Positions 7,521 through 15,561 of a stretch of DNA of 64,000 nt are shown piece after piece. The position numbers and the translations under genes are program-made. Source of the DNA: Rhizobium grahamii (GTDB lineage: Bacteria > Pseudomonadota > Alphaproteobacteria > Rhizobiales > Rhizobiaceae); contig NZ_CP043498.1 of assembly GCF_009498215.1 (NCBI RefSeq), positions 1,736,001 to 1,800,000 of the forward strand, in the 5' to 3' direction. The notes under the pieces are model-generated. The model had not been told where the DNA came from and searched no databases. It saw nothing but the letters and a program-made list of their open reading frames with translations. Each line of letters opens with the position of its first letter. Positions within the stretch are counted from its first letter, which is position 1.

Positions 7521-8540
7521 ATGAACAAGATGCTGCATAAAAAACGCTCTCTCGTCTTCTTCATGGTTCCCCAGTTTACCATGCTGCCCTTCTCCGCGGC
7601 GATCGATACGCTGCGGATTGCAAATCGCATGCTGGGTTACCAGGCCTACACATGGCGTCTGACCTCCGTCGATGGCGAGAAGGTCTATTCCTCCTGCGGC
7701 ATCGGCGTGGAAGCTAACACCTCGCTTGCAGACGAACGTCGCAATCTGGGCGGCGAGAACCGGCCGAGCATGGTGCTCGTCTGTTCCGGCATCGATGTCG
7801 AAGAATTCAACAACAAATCCGTCAATGCGTGGCTACGCGAGTCCTACAACCGCGGCGTCGCCGTCGGCAGTCTCTGTACGGGCGCACATGTGCTTGCCCA
7901 GGCTGGTCTCCTGAACGGCAAGCGCTGTGCGATCCACTGGGAAAACCTGCCGGGCTTTTCCGAGGCTTTCCCGCAGGCCGAAGTCTACGCCGATCTCTAC
8001 GAGGTCGACAGCAACCTCTACACCTGTGCCGGTGGCACGGCCTCGCTCGACATGATGCTGAACCTGATCGGCCAGGATTTCGGCGAGACGCTAGTCAATC
8101 GCGTCTGCGAGCAGCATCTGACCGACCGCGTCCGCAGCCCGCACGATCGCCAGCGCCTGCCGCTGCGCGCTCGCCTAGGTGTCCAGAACGGCAAGGTGCT
8201 CTCCATCATCGAACTGATGGAAGGCAATCTCGCCGAGCCGCTGTCATTGCTTGAAATCGCCGATGGTGCCGGCCTGTCGCGCCGCCAGATCGAGCGCCTC
8301 TTCCGCCAGGAAATGGGTCGTTCCCCTGCCCGCTACTACCTCGAGATCCGCCTTGACCGCGCGCGCCATCTGCTGGTGCAGTCGTCGATGCCGGTGGTGG
8401 AAGTAGCCGTGGCCTGTGGCTTCGTCTCGGCCTCGCACTTCTCGAAGTGTTATCGCGAACTCTACCAGCGCTCGCCGCAGCAGGAGCGCGCCGAGCGCAA
8501 GATGACGATGGCGACGGCTCGCCAGGCGATCGCGGCCTGA
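7521..8540 (+). CDS. GlxA-family transcriptional regulator (DJ-1/PfpI-like plus AraC HTH)
   Basis: A 339-residue protein. The N-terminal half (about 10-190) is a DJ-1/PfpI-like domain with the nucleophile-elbow segment GSLCTGAHVLAQAGLL. The C-terminal AraC/XylS DNA-binding domain covers about 225-325, with two helix-turn-helix units, including LSLLEIADGAGLSRRQIERLFRQEMG and VVEVAVACGFVSASHFSKCYRELY. Proteins of this architecture (GlxA, GbdR, CdhR, ArgR of pseudomonads) sense nitrogenous metabolites such as betaines or arginine. The ligand here cannot be read from the sequence, and no catabolic genes are adjacent. It is a single gene converging on a diguanylate cyclase gene. Confidence 0.85.
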   Translation: MNKMLHKKRSLVFFMVPQFTMLPFSAAIDTLRIANRMLGYQAYTWRLTSVDGEKVYSSCGIGVEANTSLADERRNLGGENRPSMVLVCSGIDVEEFNNKSVNAWLRESYNRGVAVGSLCTGAHVLAQAGLLNGKRCAIHWENLPGFSEAFPQAEVYADLYEVDSNLYTCAGGTASLDMMLNLIGQDFGETLVNRVCEQHLTDRVRSPHDRQRLPLRARLGVQNGKVLSIIELMEGNLAEPLSLLEIADGAGLSRRQIERLFRQEMGRSPARYYLEIRLDRARHLLVQSSMPVVEVAVACGFVSASHFSKCYRELYQRSPQQERAERKMTMATARQAIAA

Positions 8541-8544
8541 TTTA

Positions 8545-8578
8545 CAAAAGGCGGAGCGGCTACTGCGCCGCTTCGCCT
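8545..8578 (-). terminator. Terminator overlapping the 3' end of the diguanylate cyclase gene
   Basis: A 12-bp stem with one wobble (AGGCGGAGCGGC against GCCGCTTCGCCT, 6-base loop), followed by TTTTG on the minus strand. It lies between two convergent genes and may serve both. Confidence 0.55.
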
Positions 8579-9948
8579 GTCAGCTTCACATCCGAGAAGA
8601 CCAGATTCCGACCCTTGTGCTTCGCCATGTAGAGAAACTGATCGGCCGCATTCAGATAGTTGTCGAACGTCTCGTAGTCCGAAATCTCGGCCACGCCGAT
8701 CGATACCGTCACTGACAGATCTTCGTCATCCGCCGTCACCTTCAGGCGCGAAATATCGGACCGTATCTCGTCGCAGAGTTTGGTTGCCGCGCTGGAATCC
8801 AGCATCGGAAAGAGAATGGCGAATTCCTCGCCACCGAGACGCGACAGCAGATTGTCGCTTCCCTCGAATATCGTGGCGAGACGCCGCGCCACCGCCGTCA
8901 GAACCTTGTCGCCGATCTCGTGGCCATAGGTGTCGTTCAGCCGCTTGAAATGATCGATATCCATGATCGCGACCGAACTCACGGCCTTCTGCCGCAGACA
9001 ATCGGTGACGATCTTCGGCCCGAGCTCGTAGAAATATCGCCTGTTATAGAGACCCGTGAGGTAGTCGCAGGCCGCTGCCGCCCGCAGCTGCTTGAGCTGT
9101 GTCAGCGTTTCGACGTTGTTGGCAACCCGGCACTGGAGCTCCTCGGCCACGAACGGCCGGTAGATGAAATCTGATGCGCCTGCCTTCAGGAAAGACGCCG
9201 AGAGCATACGGTCGTCGGAGGACGATACTCCGATGATCCGCAGCCGGTCGGAACCAAAGCGGCGCCTGATCTTGCGCGTGAGCTCGTAGCCGGTCATGTC
9301 GGGCATGTGGTGATCGGTTATGACAAGCTCGATATCGCCGTAAGTCTGCAGCGCCGCCATGGCTTCTTCGCCGCTGCTCGTCTCAACCACCATATACTGC
9401 TGCGACTGCAGCAGGCTCGTCAGCGTTTCGCGGGCAGACCTGACATCGTCGACGACGAGAACACGTGTCTTCCGGTTCGCCAGGGCGCGGCGCACGGCCG
9501 CGACGATATTGTCGAGCGCAAACTCGCCGTCCTTGACCACATAGTCGACGACCCTGCGCTCCATGATCTTGCTGCGGGTCTTGAGATCGAAGGTGCCCGT
9601 GAAGACGATTGTCGGGATGCCATGCGCGATCGCGCAGTCCAGTGCCTCGCCGTAGGGCGAGTCAGGCAGGTTCAGATCAAGCACGGCCATGATGAAACCG
9701 TGATGGTCATGGGCGATAACATCGCTCATGCTCTTCAAGGTCGAACAGACTTTGACGTTGAGACCCAACTCTGCGTGGAAGCGATGAGCGAGAACTGTCG
9801 CAAACATGCGAGAATCCTCAACCAAGAGTATCGTCGGCGCACCGAAACGTGGCCCCGCGCCTCCCCGATCGCTCTCCGATTGAAACGTCATCCAATCCCG
9901 CCCCGCGCTTGGTTCGCCCCCGAATCGGGAAAAACGACCAGCTTTCAT
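8560..9948 (-). CDS. Tandem-receiver diguanylate cyclase (PleD-like)
   Basis: A 462-residue protein with two receiver domains (about 38-155 and 162-280) and a C-terminal GGDEF domain (about 290-455). Phosphoacceptors D91 and D212 are both present. The active site reads GGEEF at 372-376, so it should make cyclic-di-GMP. The allosteric inhibitory RxxD site that normally stands just upstream is not conserved (the segment reads EGSDNLLSRL), so product inhibition by that route is unlikely. The architecture is that of PleD, but an unrelated start region is present; a shorter start at the ATG of residue 20 (9891) is possible. The next gene on the strand encodes a paralogous double receiver without GGDEF. 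Confidence 0.88.
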   Translation of the reverse strand: MKAGRFSRFGGEPSAGRDWMTFQSESDRGGAGPRFGAPTILLVEDSRMFATVLAHRFHAELGLNVKVCSTLKSMSDVIAHDHHGFIMAVLDLNLPDSPYGEALDCAIAHGIPTIVFTGTFDLKTRSKIMERRVVDYVVKDGEFALDNIVAAVRRALANRKTRVLVVDDVRSARETLTSLLQSQQYMVVETSSGEEAMAALQTYGDIELVITDHHMPDMTGYELTRKIRRRFGSDRLRIIGVSSSDDRMLSASFLKAGASDFIYRPFVAEELQCRVANNVETLTQLKQLRAAAACDYLTGLYNRRYFYELGPKIVTDCLRQKAVSSVAIMDIDHFKRLNDTYGHEIGDKVLTAVARRLATIFEGSDNLLSRLGGEEFAILFPMLDSSAATKLCDEIRSDISRLKVTADDEDLSVTVSIGVAEISDYETFDNYLNAADQFLYMAKHKGRNLVFSDVKLTGEAAQ

Positions 9949-10065
9949 AGACGATAACTTACAGGTGCCCTTAGGTGAAGCGGCCGGACCGGCGCATTAC
10001 CTACAATTGTAGAAATATCGAGGCGCCGGTTCGCCATTGCACAGTCGTAACTGCGCATCGCAATG

Positions 10066-10097
10066 AAAAAGCCGCCTGTCCTTGCGGACACGCGGCT
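10066..10097 (-). terminator. Strong rho-independent terminator after the double-receiver gene
   Basis: On the minus strand AGCCGCGTGTCC and GGACAGGCGGCT form a 12-bp stem with one mismatch closed by GCAA, followed by TTTTT. Transcription of the upstream receiver gene therefore probably stops before the diguanylate cyclase gene. Confidence 0.8.
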
Positions 10098-10128
10098 AGT
10101 TTGAAGATTTTCGGAAGAAATCGGCGGA

Positions 10129-10959
10129 TTAGGCGACCGCACGCTGCTTGTGCATCTGCTGAATCTGCAGAAGAGTATCCAGGTTTTGATTGACGCGGCA
10201 GTAGAATTCTTCGTCGATAAACGGACGCAACATGAAGTCGTTGCCGCCAGCCTTGAGGAATCGCGCCGACAACAGCCGGTTGGATGACGACGAGACGCCG
10301 ATGATCCGCAACTCATGCGAGCCGATGCTGGCGCGAATGCGTCGCGTCAGTTCGAAGCCGTCGATGTCGGGCATGTTGTAATCGGTGACCATCAGGCCGA
10401 TGTCGCGATTGGCCTTCAGCGTCTCAAGCGCCTTGGCGCCGTTCTCAGCCGTGCTGACCCGGAAATTGTAGCGCTTGAGGCGGCTGGACAACAGCGCACG
10501 CGCCGTCGGGCTGTCGTCGACGATCAATACGTGATGGCGGTGGTTGGTGAGGAAGCGGCAGATTGCTTCAGCGAGCATATCGACAGCAAAGACGTTGTCC
10601 TTGAGGATATAGTCGACAATGTCCTTCGCCATCAGCTTGTCGCGCATGCCTTCCTGGAAGGTACCGGTAAAGACGATGGTCGGGATGCTCAGGTCCACGA
10701 GATATTCAAGCGCCTCGCCATTCTCGGCGCCCGGCAAGTTGATGTTCGAAACCGCAAGTGTAATCGGATGGGAAGACTTGTCGTAGCAGAGCTGCAACTC
10801 CTCGAAATTCCTGCAGATCTCCACGTCGATATTGAAGAGTTCCTTCAATCGCTTGCTGACCATCGACGTGAAAACGTTCGAATCTTCAGCAAGAACAATG
10901 CGTGCATCGGCAAACATGCTGGCGGAGTACTGCATGCCCGAAATTCCCAGAAACGACAT
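10129..10959 (-). CDS. Double-receiver response regulator with degenerate first receiver
   Basis: A 276-residue protein from the ATG at 10959, which has AAGG at seven bases; an upstream TTG would add two residues. Two receiver domains cover about 20-138 and 143-258. The second has intact D193 in VTDYNMPD. In the first the aspartate is replaced: the segment AVSNINLPG has N72 where the neighbouring diguanylate cyclase has AVLDLNLPD. The two proteins align along both receivers (PTIVFTGTF, DYxxKD, ELRIIGVSSS), so they are duplicates, with the output domain lost here. The C-terminus is a short helix (QIQQMHKQRAVA). It may act as a phosphate sink, partner or competitor in cyclic-di-GMP signalling. 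The gene has its own terminator. Confidence 0.85.
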   Translation of the reverse strand: MSFLGISGMQYSASMFADARIVLAEDSNVFTSMVSKRLKELFNIDVEICRNFEELQLCYDKSSHPITLAVSNINLPGAENGEALEYLVDLSIPTIVFTGTFQEGMRDKLMAKDIVDYILKDNVFAVDMLAEAICRFLTNHRHHVLIVDDSPTARALLSSRLKRYNFRVSTAENGAKALETLKANRDIGLMVTDYNMPDIDGFELTRRIRASIGSHELRIIGVSSSSNRLLSARFLKAGGNDFMLRPFIDEEFYCRVNQNLDTLLQIQQMHKQRAVA

Positions 10960-11133
10960 TTCCAAACCTTTTGATAAAGCTCCTGTCCCGTCCCAAATCG
11001 GTAAAGCAGGCGGCTTGAATAAGTATTAATTGATGCTCGCGGAACGCGCGCCAAACCCGCGCCGACAAGGGCCGCCGCCGGTTTCTTCGAAACATGCTTA
11101 AAATACTATGCTAGTCGAAAAGCCCGGCAGCCA

Positions 11134-13680
11134 TCAGCTCTTGGCGTTTCCATCGGCCGTCTTGCTCCGCAGCCGGCGAACGCGACCATCGTCCTCGTCG
11201 ATTTCCGCTTCCGGTTCCGGCTTCTCGATATCGGCAACCGCCGGCTCCGCGCCGATCACATCGGGCTGACGGTGGAATACGACGTCGCTCTGCGGCAACG
11301 GGATTTCAATGCCCTCGGCGCGGAAGCGCTTCAGGATCGCAATGCGCAGGTCGTTGCGAACCTTCATGCCATCGCCCATGTCGGCCAGCATGAAGCGCAG
11401 TTCGAAATCGAGCGAATACGGCCCGAAGCGCAGGAATTCGACATGCGGCTCGGGATTGCGCAGGACCAGCGGCACCGCATTGACGAGTTCCAGCAGGATA
11501 TCCATCACCGCTTGCGGGTCGGAATGGTAACTCACTGAGACCGGAATCTCCGAGCGCCCCATCCTGTTGCGGTGCGTCCAGTTGCCGACCTGCGCGTTGA
11601 TGAGCTCCGAATTCGGAACGATGATCGACTGCTTGCGGAACGTCTCGATCTCGGTCGCGCGCACGGAGATGCGCTTCACGATACCTTCCGCGGTACCTGA
11701 TACGACATGGTCGCCAACCTTGAACGGCCGCTCGACCAGAAGAATGAGACCGGAAACAAAGTTCGAGACGATGTTCTGCAGGCCGAAACCGATACCGACC
11801 GACAGTGCCGACGCGAAGAGCGCAAAGCTCGAAAGGTCGATGCCGGCAGCCGACACGCCGATCAGGGCCGCAATGCCGACACCGAGATAGCCGATACCCG
11901 TCTTGACCGAGTTGCGCACGCCGAGGTCGACATGGCTCCGCGCCATGACGTTGCCATCGAGCCAGCGCTGCACCCAGCGCGTCATCAGATAGCCGAAAGC
12001 GAACAGCACGATGCCGGTCACGATACCAAGCAGGGAAATCGTGATCCCGCCAAGCCGCACTTCGGTGAACAGCCGGTAGGTAATCAGCACGAGATCCTGA
12101 ACGTGGAAGCCCCAGAGCAGCAGGATCAGCGGAATTCCGGTTGCAAGCGCTACGCCATAGATCAGGAAGCCGACGAGCAGCCCGACCTGATCGACGGCCA
12201 CAGGCCCGAGCTTGAAGCGCCGCGCCAGGAATCGCCCGGGCATCGTGTCGCCGAATGTCTCCGTCCGCGAGATCGCCTTGCCGGACAACAGCCCGATATA
12301 GGTCGTGACCCCGACCGCTCCGGTGACAATCAACTGCGACGCCACGAAGCGCGCCAGGCCCACATAGCCGGTCACCGCCGCGATGATCAGCCCGGCTCCG
12401 AGCACACGCAGAATGATCGCCATCCCGCGCGGCCAATGGCGTCCTGGCGCATCGGGGTCGCCGTCTCGCGCCAGCATCGGTCGGCCGAACGACGCCGCGA
12501 TGAGGATCAATCCTATGATCAGCGCAGCCACGAGGCTTCGCACGACCGTCAGTACCAGCGGAGAGCCCATCGCCTCGCTGATGCTGCCGAGGAAGTAATC
12601 GAGAGCATGAACGACGGCCATGGCGAGCAGGCACGCACCGAGCGAGCTTGCCCCGCGGTTGGAGAGCTTGACCAGGCGCCAGTGCGGCTCGGCCGGCGCG
12701 AACACTGCATTCGTGAAGCGGCGAACGAAATAGACGAGGCCGATCGAGGCAAAGAGCGAAGCGATGACGGGCGCGATATCAGGCCGCAGGACGTTGAAAC
12801 TGCTGAGGAAGAAGTAGGACGATACCAGCAGCGCCGCGAGCGAGAAGCTTCTGATCAGTGTCGACCAGAAGGCGATGGACAGACGGCTTATATAGGACGG
12901 CTGCTCGTTGGTTTCCTTGCGCTGGAGATATCGGCCGAAGAACCGATAGCCACCAGACAGAAGGATGAGGGCCGTCGCCAGCGACATGAAGATCGCGGCG
13001 AGAAAGGCCATGCTCTTGAATTTCAGAACAAAGCCGAGCCAGCTCGCCAGAGCCTGCGAAAACGCCGTCCACTCCTGCGTGAACGCGCTTGCGGCATCTT
13101 CGAGGACCGATACGGAAATATCCGTGCGGCGCAGCAGCGTGTCGGCAAAAAGCGTCCTGCGAAGCTGCGCGACCTCATTCACGAGCTTGCCGATTGCTGC
13201 CGTCAGATTATCGGTATCGCCGGTGATCGCATTGATCTGCGCCCGCTCCGCCGTCAGGGCATTGCGCTCGGTCGTGACGATCTCAGCCTCGGGTGGCTGA
13301 CCTTCCTTGGGAGGTTCGCCGAGTTCGGCGAGACGTGCCTTGATTTGATCCAGCCTCGGACCGAAACCGCCGGAGATCGCGACGAGGGAACGGTTCAGCT
13401 GATCCGCCTTGCCGGCGCTCGCAACGAGCGCGTCATCATCGTCGGATGCTTGCTTGACGGCGCTCTGCAGCGAAGCGAGATCAGCCTTGGCCTTTTCCAG
13501 ATCCTTCGCCGCCTGCTCGACCGCTGTGCTAGCAAGCTTGCCCGCCTCAACCGGCTGCTGTTGCTGGGTCTGAGACGGCGCAGGTTGCGGCTGTAGCGTC
13601 TGCGCGTGGATAAGGCCCGCGCCGGCCGCAGCCACCGCGAGAAAGAAAAAGCTCCGAACGAGAATGTTTGTCAGCCGCAA
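11134..13680 (-). CDS. DUF3772-containing MscS-family mechanosensitive channel
   Basis: An 848-residue inner-membrane protein with a signal peptide (cleavage after LIHA, near residue 26), a periplasmic coiled-coil region with Gln- and Ala-rich stretches (about 30-200, including the DUF3772 segment), roughly eleven membrane helices (about 210-640), and a C-terminal MscS pore and beta domain. Pore helix: LFASALSVGIGFGLQNIVSNF. Beta domain: RPFKVGDHVVSGTAEGIVKRISVRATEIET. The tail is acidic and basic. It should open on membrane tension during hypo-osmotic shock. The start is a TTG at 13680 with GGGGA six bases before it; no better start exists. It is the only gene between the receivers and the MFS pump, all on the minus strand. 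Confidence 0.88.
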   Translation of the reverse strand: MRLTNILVRSFFFLAVAAAGAGLIHAQTLQPQPAPSQTQQQQPVEAGKLASTAVEQAAKDLEKAKADLASLQSAVKQASDDDDALVASAGKADQLNRSLVAISGGFGPRLDQIKARLAELGEPPKEGQPPEAEIVTTERNALTAERAQINAITGDTDNLTAAIGKLVNEVAQLRRTLFADTLLRRTDISVSVLEDAASAFTQEWTAFSQALASWLGFVLKFKSMAFLAAIFMSLATALILLSGGYRFFGRYLQRKETNEQPSYISRLSIAFWSTLIRSFSLAALLVSSYFFLSSFNVLRPDIAPVIASLFASIGLVYFVRRFTNAVFAPAEPHWRLVKLSNRGASSLGACLLAMAVVHALDYFLGSISEAMGSPLVLTVVRSLVAALIIGLILIAASFGRPMLARDGDPDAPGRHWPRGMAIILRVLGAGLIIAAVTGYVGLARFVASQLIVTGAVGVTTYIGLLSGKAISRTETFGDTMPGRFLARRFKLGPVAVDQVGLLVGFLIYGVALATGIPLILLLWGFHVQDLVLITYRLFTEVRLGGITISLLGIVTGIVLFAFGYLMTRWVQRWLDGNVMARSHVDLGVRNSVKTGIGYLGVGIAALIGVSAAGIDLSSFALFASALSVGIGFGLQNIVSNFVSGLILLVERPFKVGDHVVSGTAEGIVKRISVRATEIETFRKQSIIVPNSELINAQVGNWTHRNRMGRSEIPVSVSYHSDPQAVMDILLELVNAVPLVLRNPEPHVEFLRFGPYSLDFELRFMLADMGDGMKVRNDLRIAILKRFRAEGIEIPLPQSDVVFHRQPDVIGAEPAVADIEKPEPEAEIDEDDGRVRRLRSKTADGNAKS

Positions 13681-13760
13681 AATGTCCCCGCCTGGGTCTG
13701 TTTTTCAGAGTGAGCGCCTGCTTTTCATAGGAGAAAGGCGACAGAAAGGCGAACCGGGCC

Positions 13761-15197
13761 TTAACCGCGCTTATGGCCTGAAACCTCCGCCCCTGCATCG
13801 CGCGCCAATTGCAAGAATCGGAAAGAAGAAAGGATCCCGATCGCCCCAATCACGACGAAAGCCAGCCGGAAATCGATGAGGCCAGGACCTTCCAGACCAC
13901 GCAGCGAAACCGAAACATTAAGTACGGCGGCAGCGATTGCAACACCCAGCAGCATCGATACCTGCTGAAGCATGCTCGACAGCGTCGAGGCCGAGCTGCG
14001 CTGCGCCGGGTTGATATCAGCGAAAGCGAGCGTGTTCAGCGCCGTGAACTCCATGGAGCGCGACAGGCCGGCGACAAGAAGCAAGGCGTAGGTCACGACA
14101 CGCGGTGTCTCGGGCGTCAGGAAACCGCAGCCCATGATCGACAGCGCCGCAATCATGCCGTTGAAAAACAGCACCGTGCGAAAACCGAGCTTGGCCAGTA
14201 GAGGCGTCGTGACCGCCTTCATGCCGAGATTGCCGAGGAAATAGACGAGCAGATAGGCGCCCGCTTCGATCGAGCTCAGGCCGAAGCCAAGCTGGAAGAG
14301 CAGCGGCAGGAGAAACGGCGTCGCATTGATCGCGACACGGCTCGCGGTACCGGCCGACAAGGTTGAGACTGCATAGGTGTGGACCTTGAAAGCCGAGAGA
14401 TCGAGCAACGGATTGGCCACCCTCAGGAAATGTCGGGTCGCCATCACGGAGAGAATGATGCCCGCGACCAGCATCAGGGCAATGGGCGCGAGGCCACCAT
14501 CCCATTTCACTGAAAGCTCCAGCGCGGCGAGAAGCAACGTCAATCCTGCGGCACTCAGGACGAACCCGCGGACATCGAGCCTGCCGGCATTCTCTTCCCT
14601 TTGCTCGGGAACGAAACGCCACACCAGCGCCATGCCCAGAATGCCGATCGGCAGGTTGATCAGGAAATTCCAATGCCAGCTGGCATAGGTCGTGATGAAG
14701 CTTCCAAGCAGCGGGCCGACGACCGGAGCAGTGAGTGCCGGCCAGGTGATGAGTGCGATCGCCTGCACCAACTCGGATTTGCGTGCGTTCTTGAGAACGA
14801 TGATGCGCCCAATCGGCGTCATCAAGGCGCTCCCGGCACCCTGGACGGCGCGCGCAACGACGAACTCGGTCAGGCCGTGTGAAAGGCCGCAAAACAGCGA
14901 CGCCAGCGTGAATACGGCGATCGACGCCATGAAGACGCGACGCGCGCCGTAACGGTCGCCAAGCCATCCGGACAACGGGATGAACGCCGCCATGGTCAGC
15001 ATGTACACGGTAATGCCGATGCTCATCGATACCGGCTGCACGCCAAAACTCGCGGCCATCTGTGGCAGCGATGTCGTGACGATCGTTCCGTCCAGGATCT
15101 GCATGAAGAAGGAAACGGCGACGACGAGCGCCACTATCTTCGCCCGACGCGCTGCCTGCGCATCGTCTGTCTTATCGATCGTCTCAACCGCGGTCAT
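13761..15197 (-). CDS. DHA2-type MFS multidrug efflux transporter
   Basis: A 478-residue membrane protein from the ATG at 15197; the frame continues upstream but the first transmembrane helix begins at about residue 20 of this form (IVALVVAVSFFMQILDGTIVTTSLPQMA). That motif D1 with the LDGTIV signature is typical of EmrB/QacA-like drug:H+ antiporters. GDRYGARRVF is the loop 2-3 motif A, and the WPALTAPVVGPLLGSFI segment is motif C of exporters. About 13-14 helices are expected. No membrane-fusion partner gene is adjacent, so it is not a classical EmrAB pair. Substrate unknown. Confidence 0.85.
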   Translation of the reverse strand: MTAVETIDKTDDAQAARRAKIVALVVAVSFFMQILDGTIVTTSLPQMAASFGVQPVSMSIGITVYMLTMAAFIPLSGWLGDRYGARRVFMASIAVFTLASLFCGLSHGLTEFVVARAVQGAGSALMTPIGRIIVLKNARKSELVQAIALITWPALTAPVVGPLLGSFITTYASWHWNFLINLPIGILGMALVWRFVPEQREENAGRLDVRGFVLSAAGLTLLLAALELSVKWDGGLAPIALMLVAGIILSVMATRHFLRVANPLLDLSAFKVHTYAVSTLSAGTASRVAINATPFLLPLLFQLGFGLSSIEAGAYLLVYFLGNLGMKAVTTPLLAKLGFRTVLFFNGMIAALSIMGCGFLTPETPRVVTYALLLVAGLSRSMEFTALNTLAFADINPAQRSSASTLSSMLQQVSMLLGVAIAAAVLNVSVSLRGLEGPGLIDFRLAFVVIGAIGILSSFRFLQLARDAGAEVSGHKRG

Positions 15198-15561
15198 GAA
15201 ACTGCCAACGAGGAATGCAAGAAATTCGAAGCCGGCGAAGCGGGAGATTGCCTCCGAGCCGACCAGCCGTAGATAGAGCGATAATCGCAGGCAGGAAAGA
15301 CAAAAACGCTCAAACCGCGTCCGACAGGCTGCAAAAAACGCGTCATGCGCGAAATTGCGACACGGAACAATTTGACAGCGATTGGCGATGCCGCCAACCT
15401 GCCGACGCTGGCACAACGAGGAACCCAAGGGAGCAGCCGCAACACCGCGAGGACTAACACGGGGCCGCACCATATTCCGCTCCGATCAACCTGCGGCCGA
15501 GGATCGAAGAGCCACCCGAGCTTCCACCGAGATTGTTTATTGCGAGACAAGGAGAATTACC
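15198..15561. other. Divergent intergenic region between the MFS pump and xfp
   Basis: About 360 bp containing the promoters of both genes. A TTGACA hexamer at 15372-15377 could serve xfp, but no clear -10 follows. No FNR/FixK-like TTGAT-N4-ATCAA site was found. The only strong signal is AAGGAG before the xfp TTG start. Confidence 0.35.

Noticed and set aside
11707..13596. 629-residue frame on the plus strand inside the MscS-type gene
   Set aside because: It is antisense to a well-supported channel gene; composition is Arg/Asp/Gln-rich without any domain, as expected for a GC-rich shadow frame.
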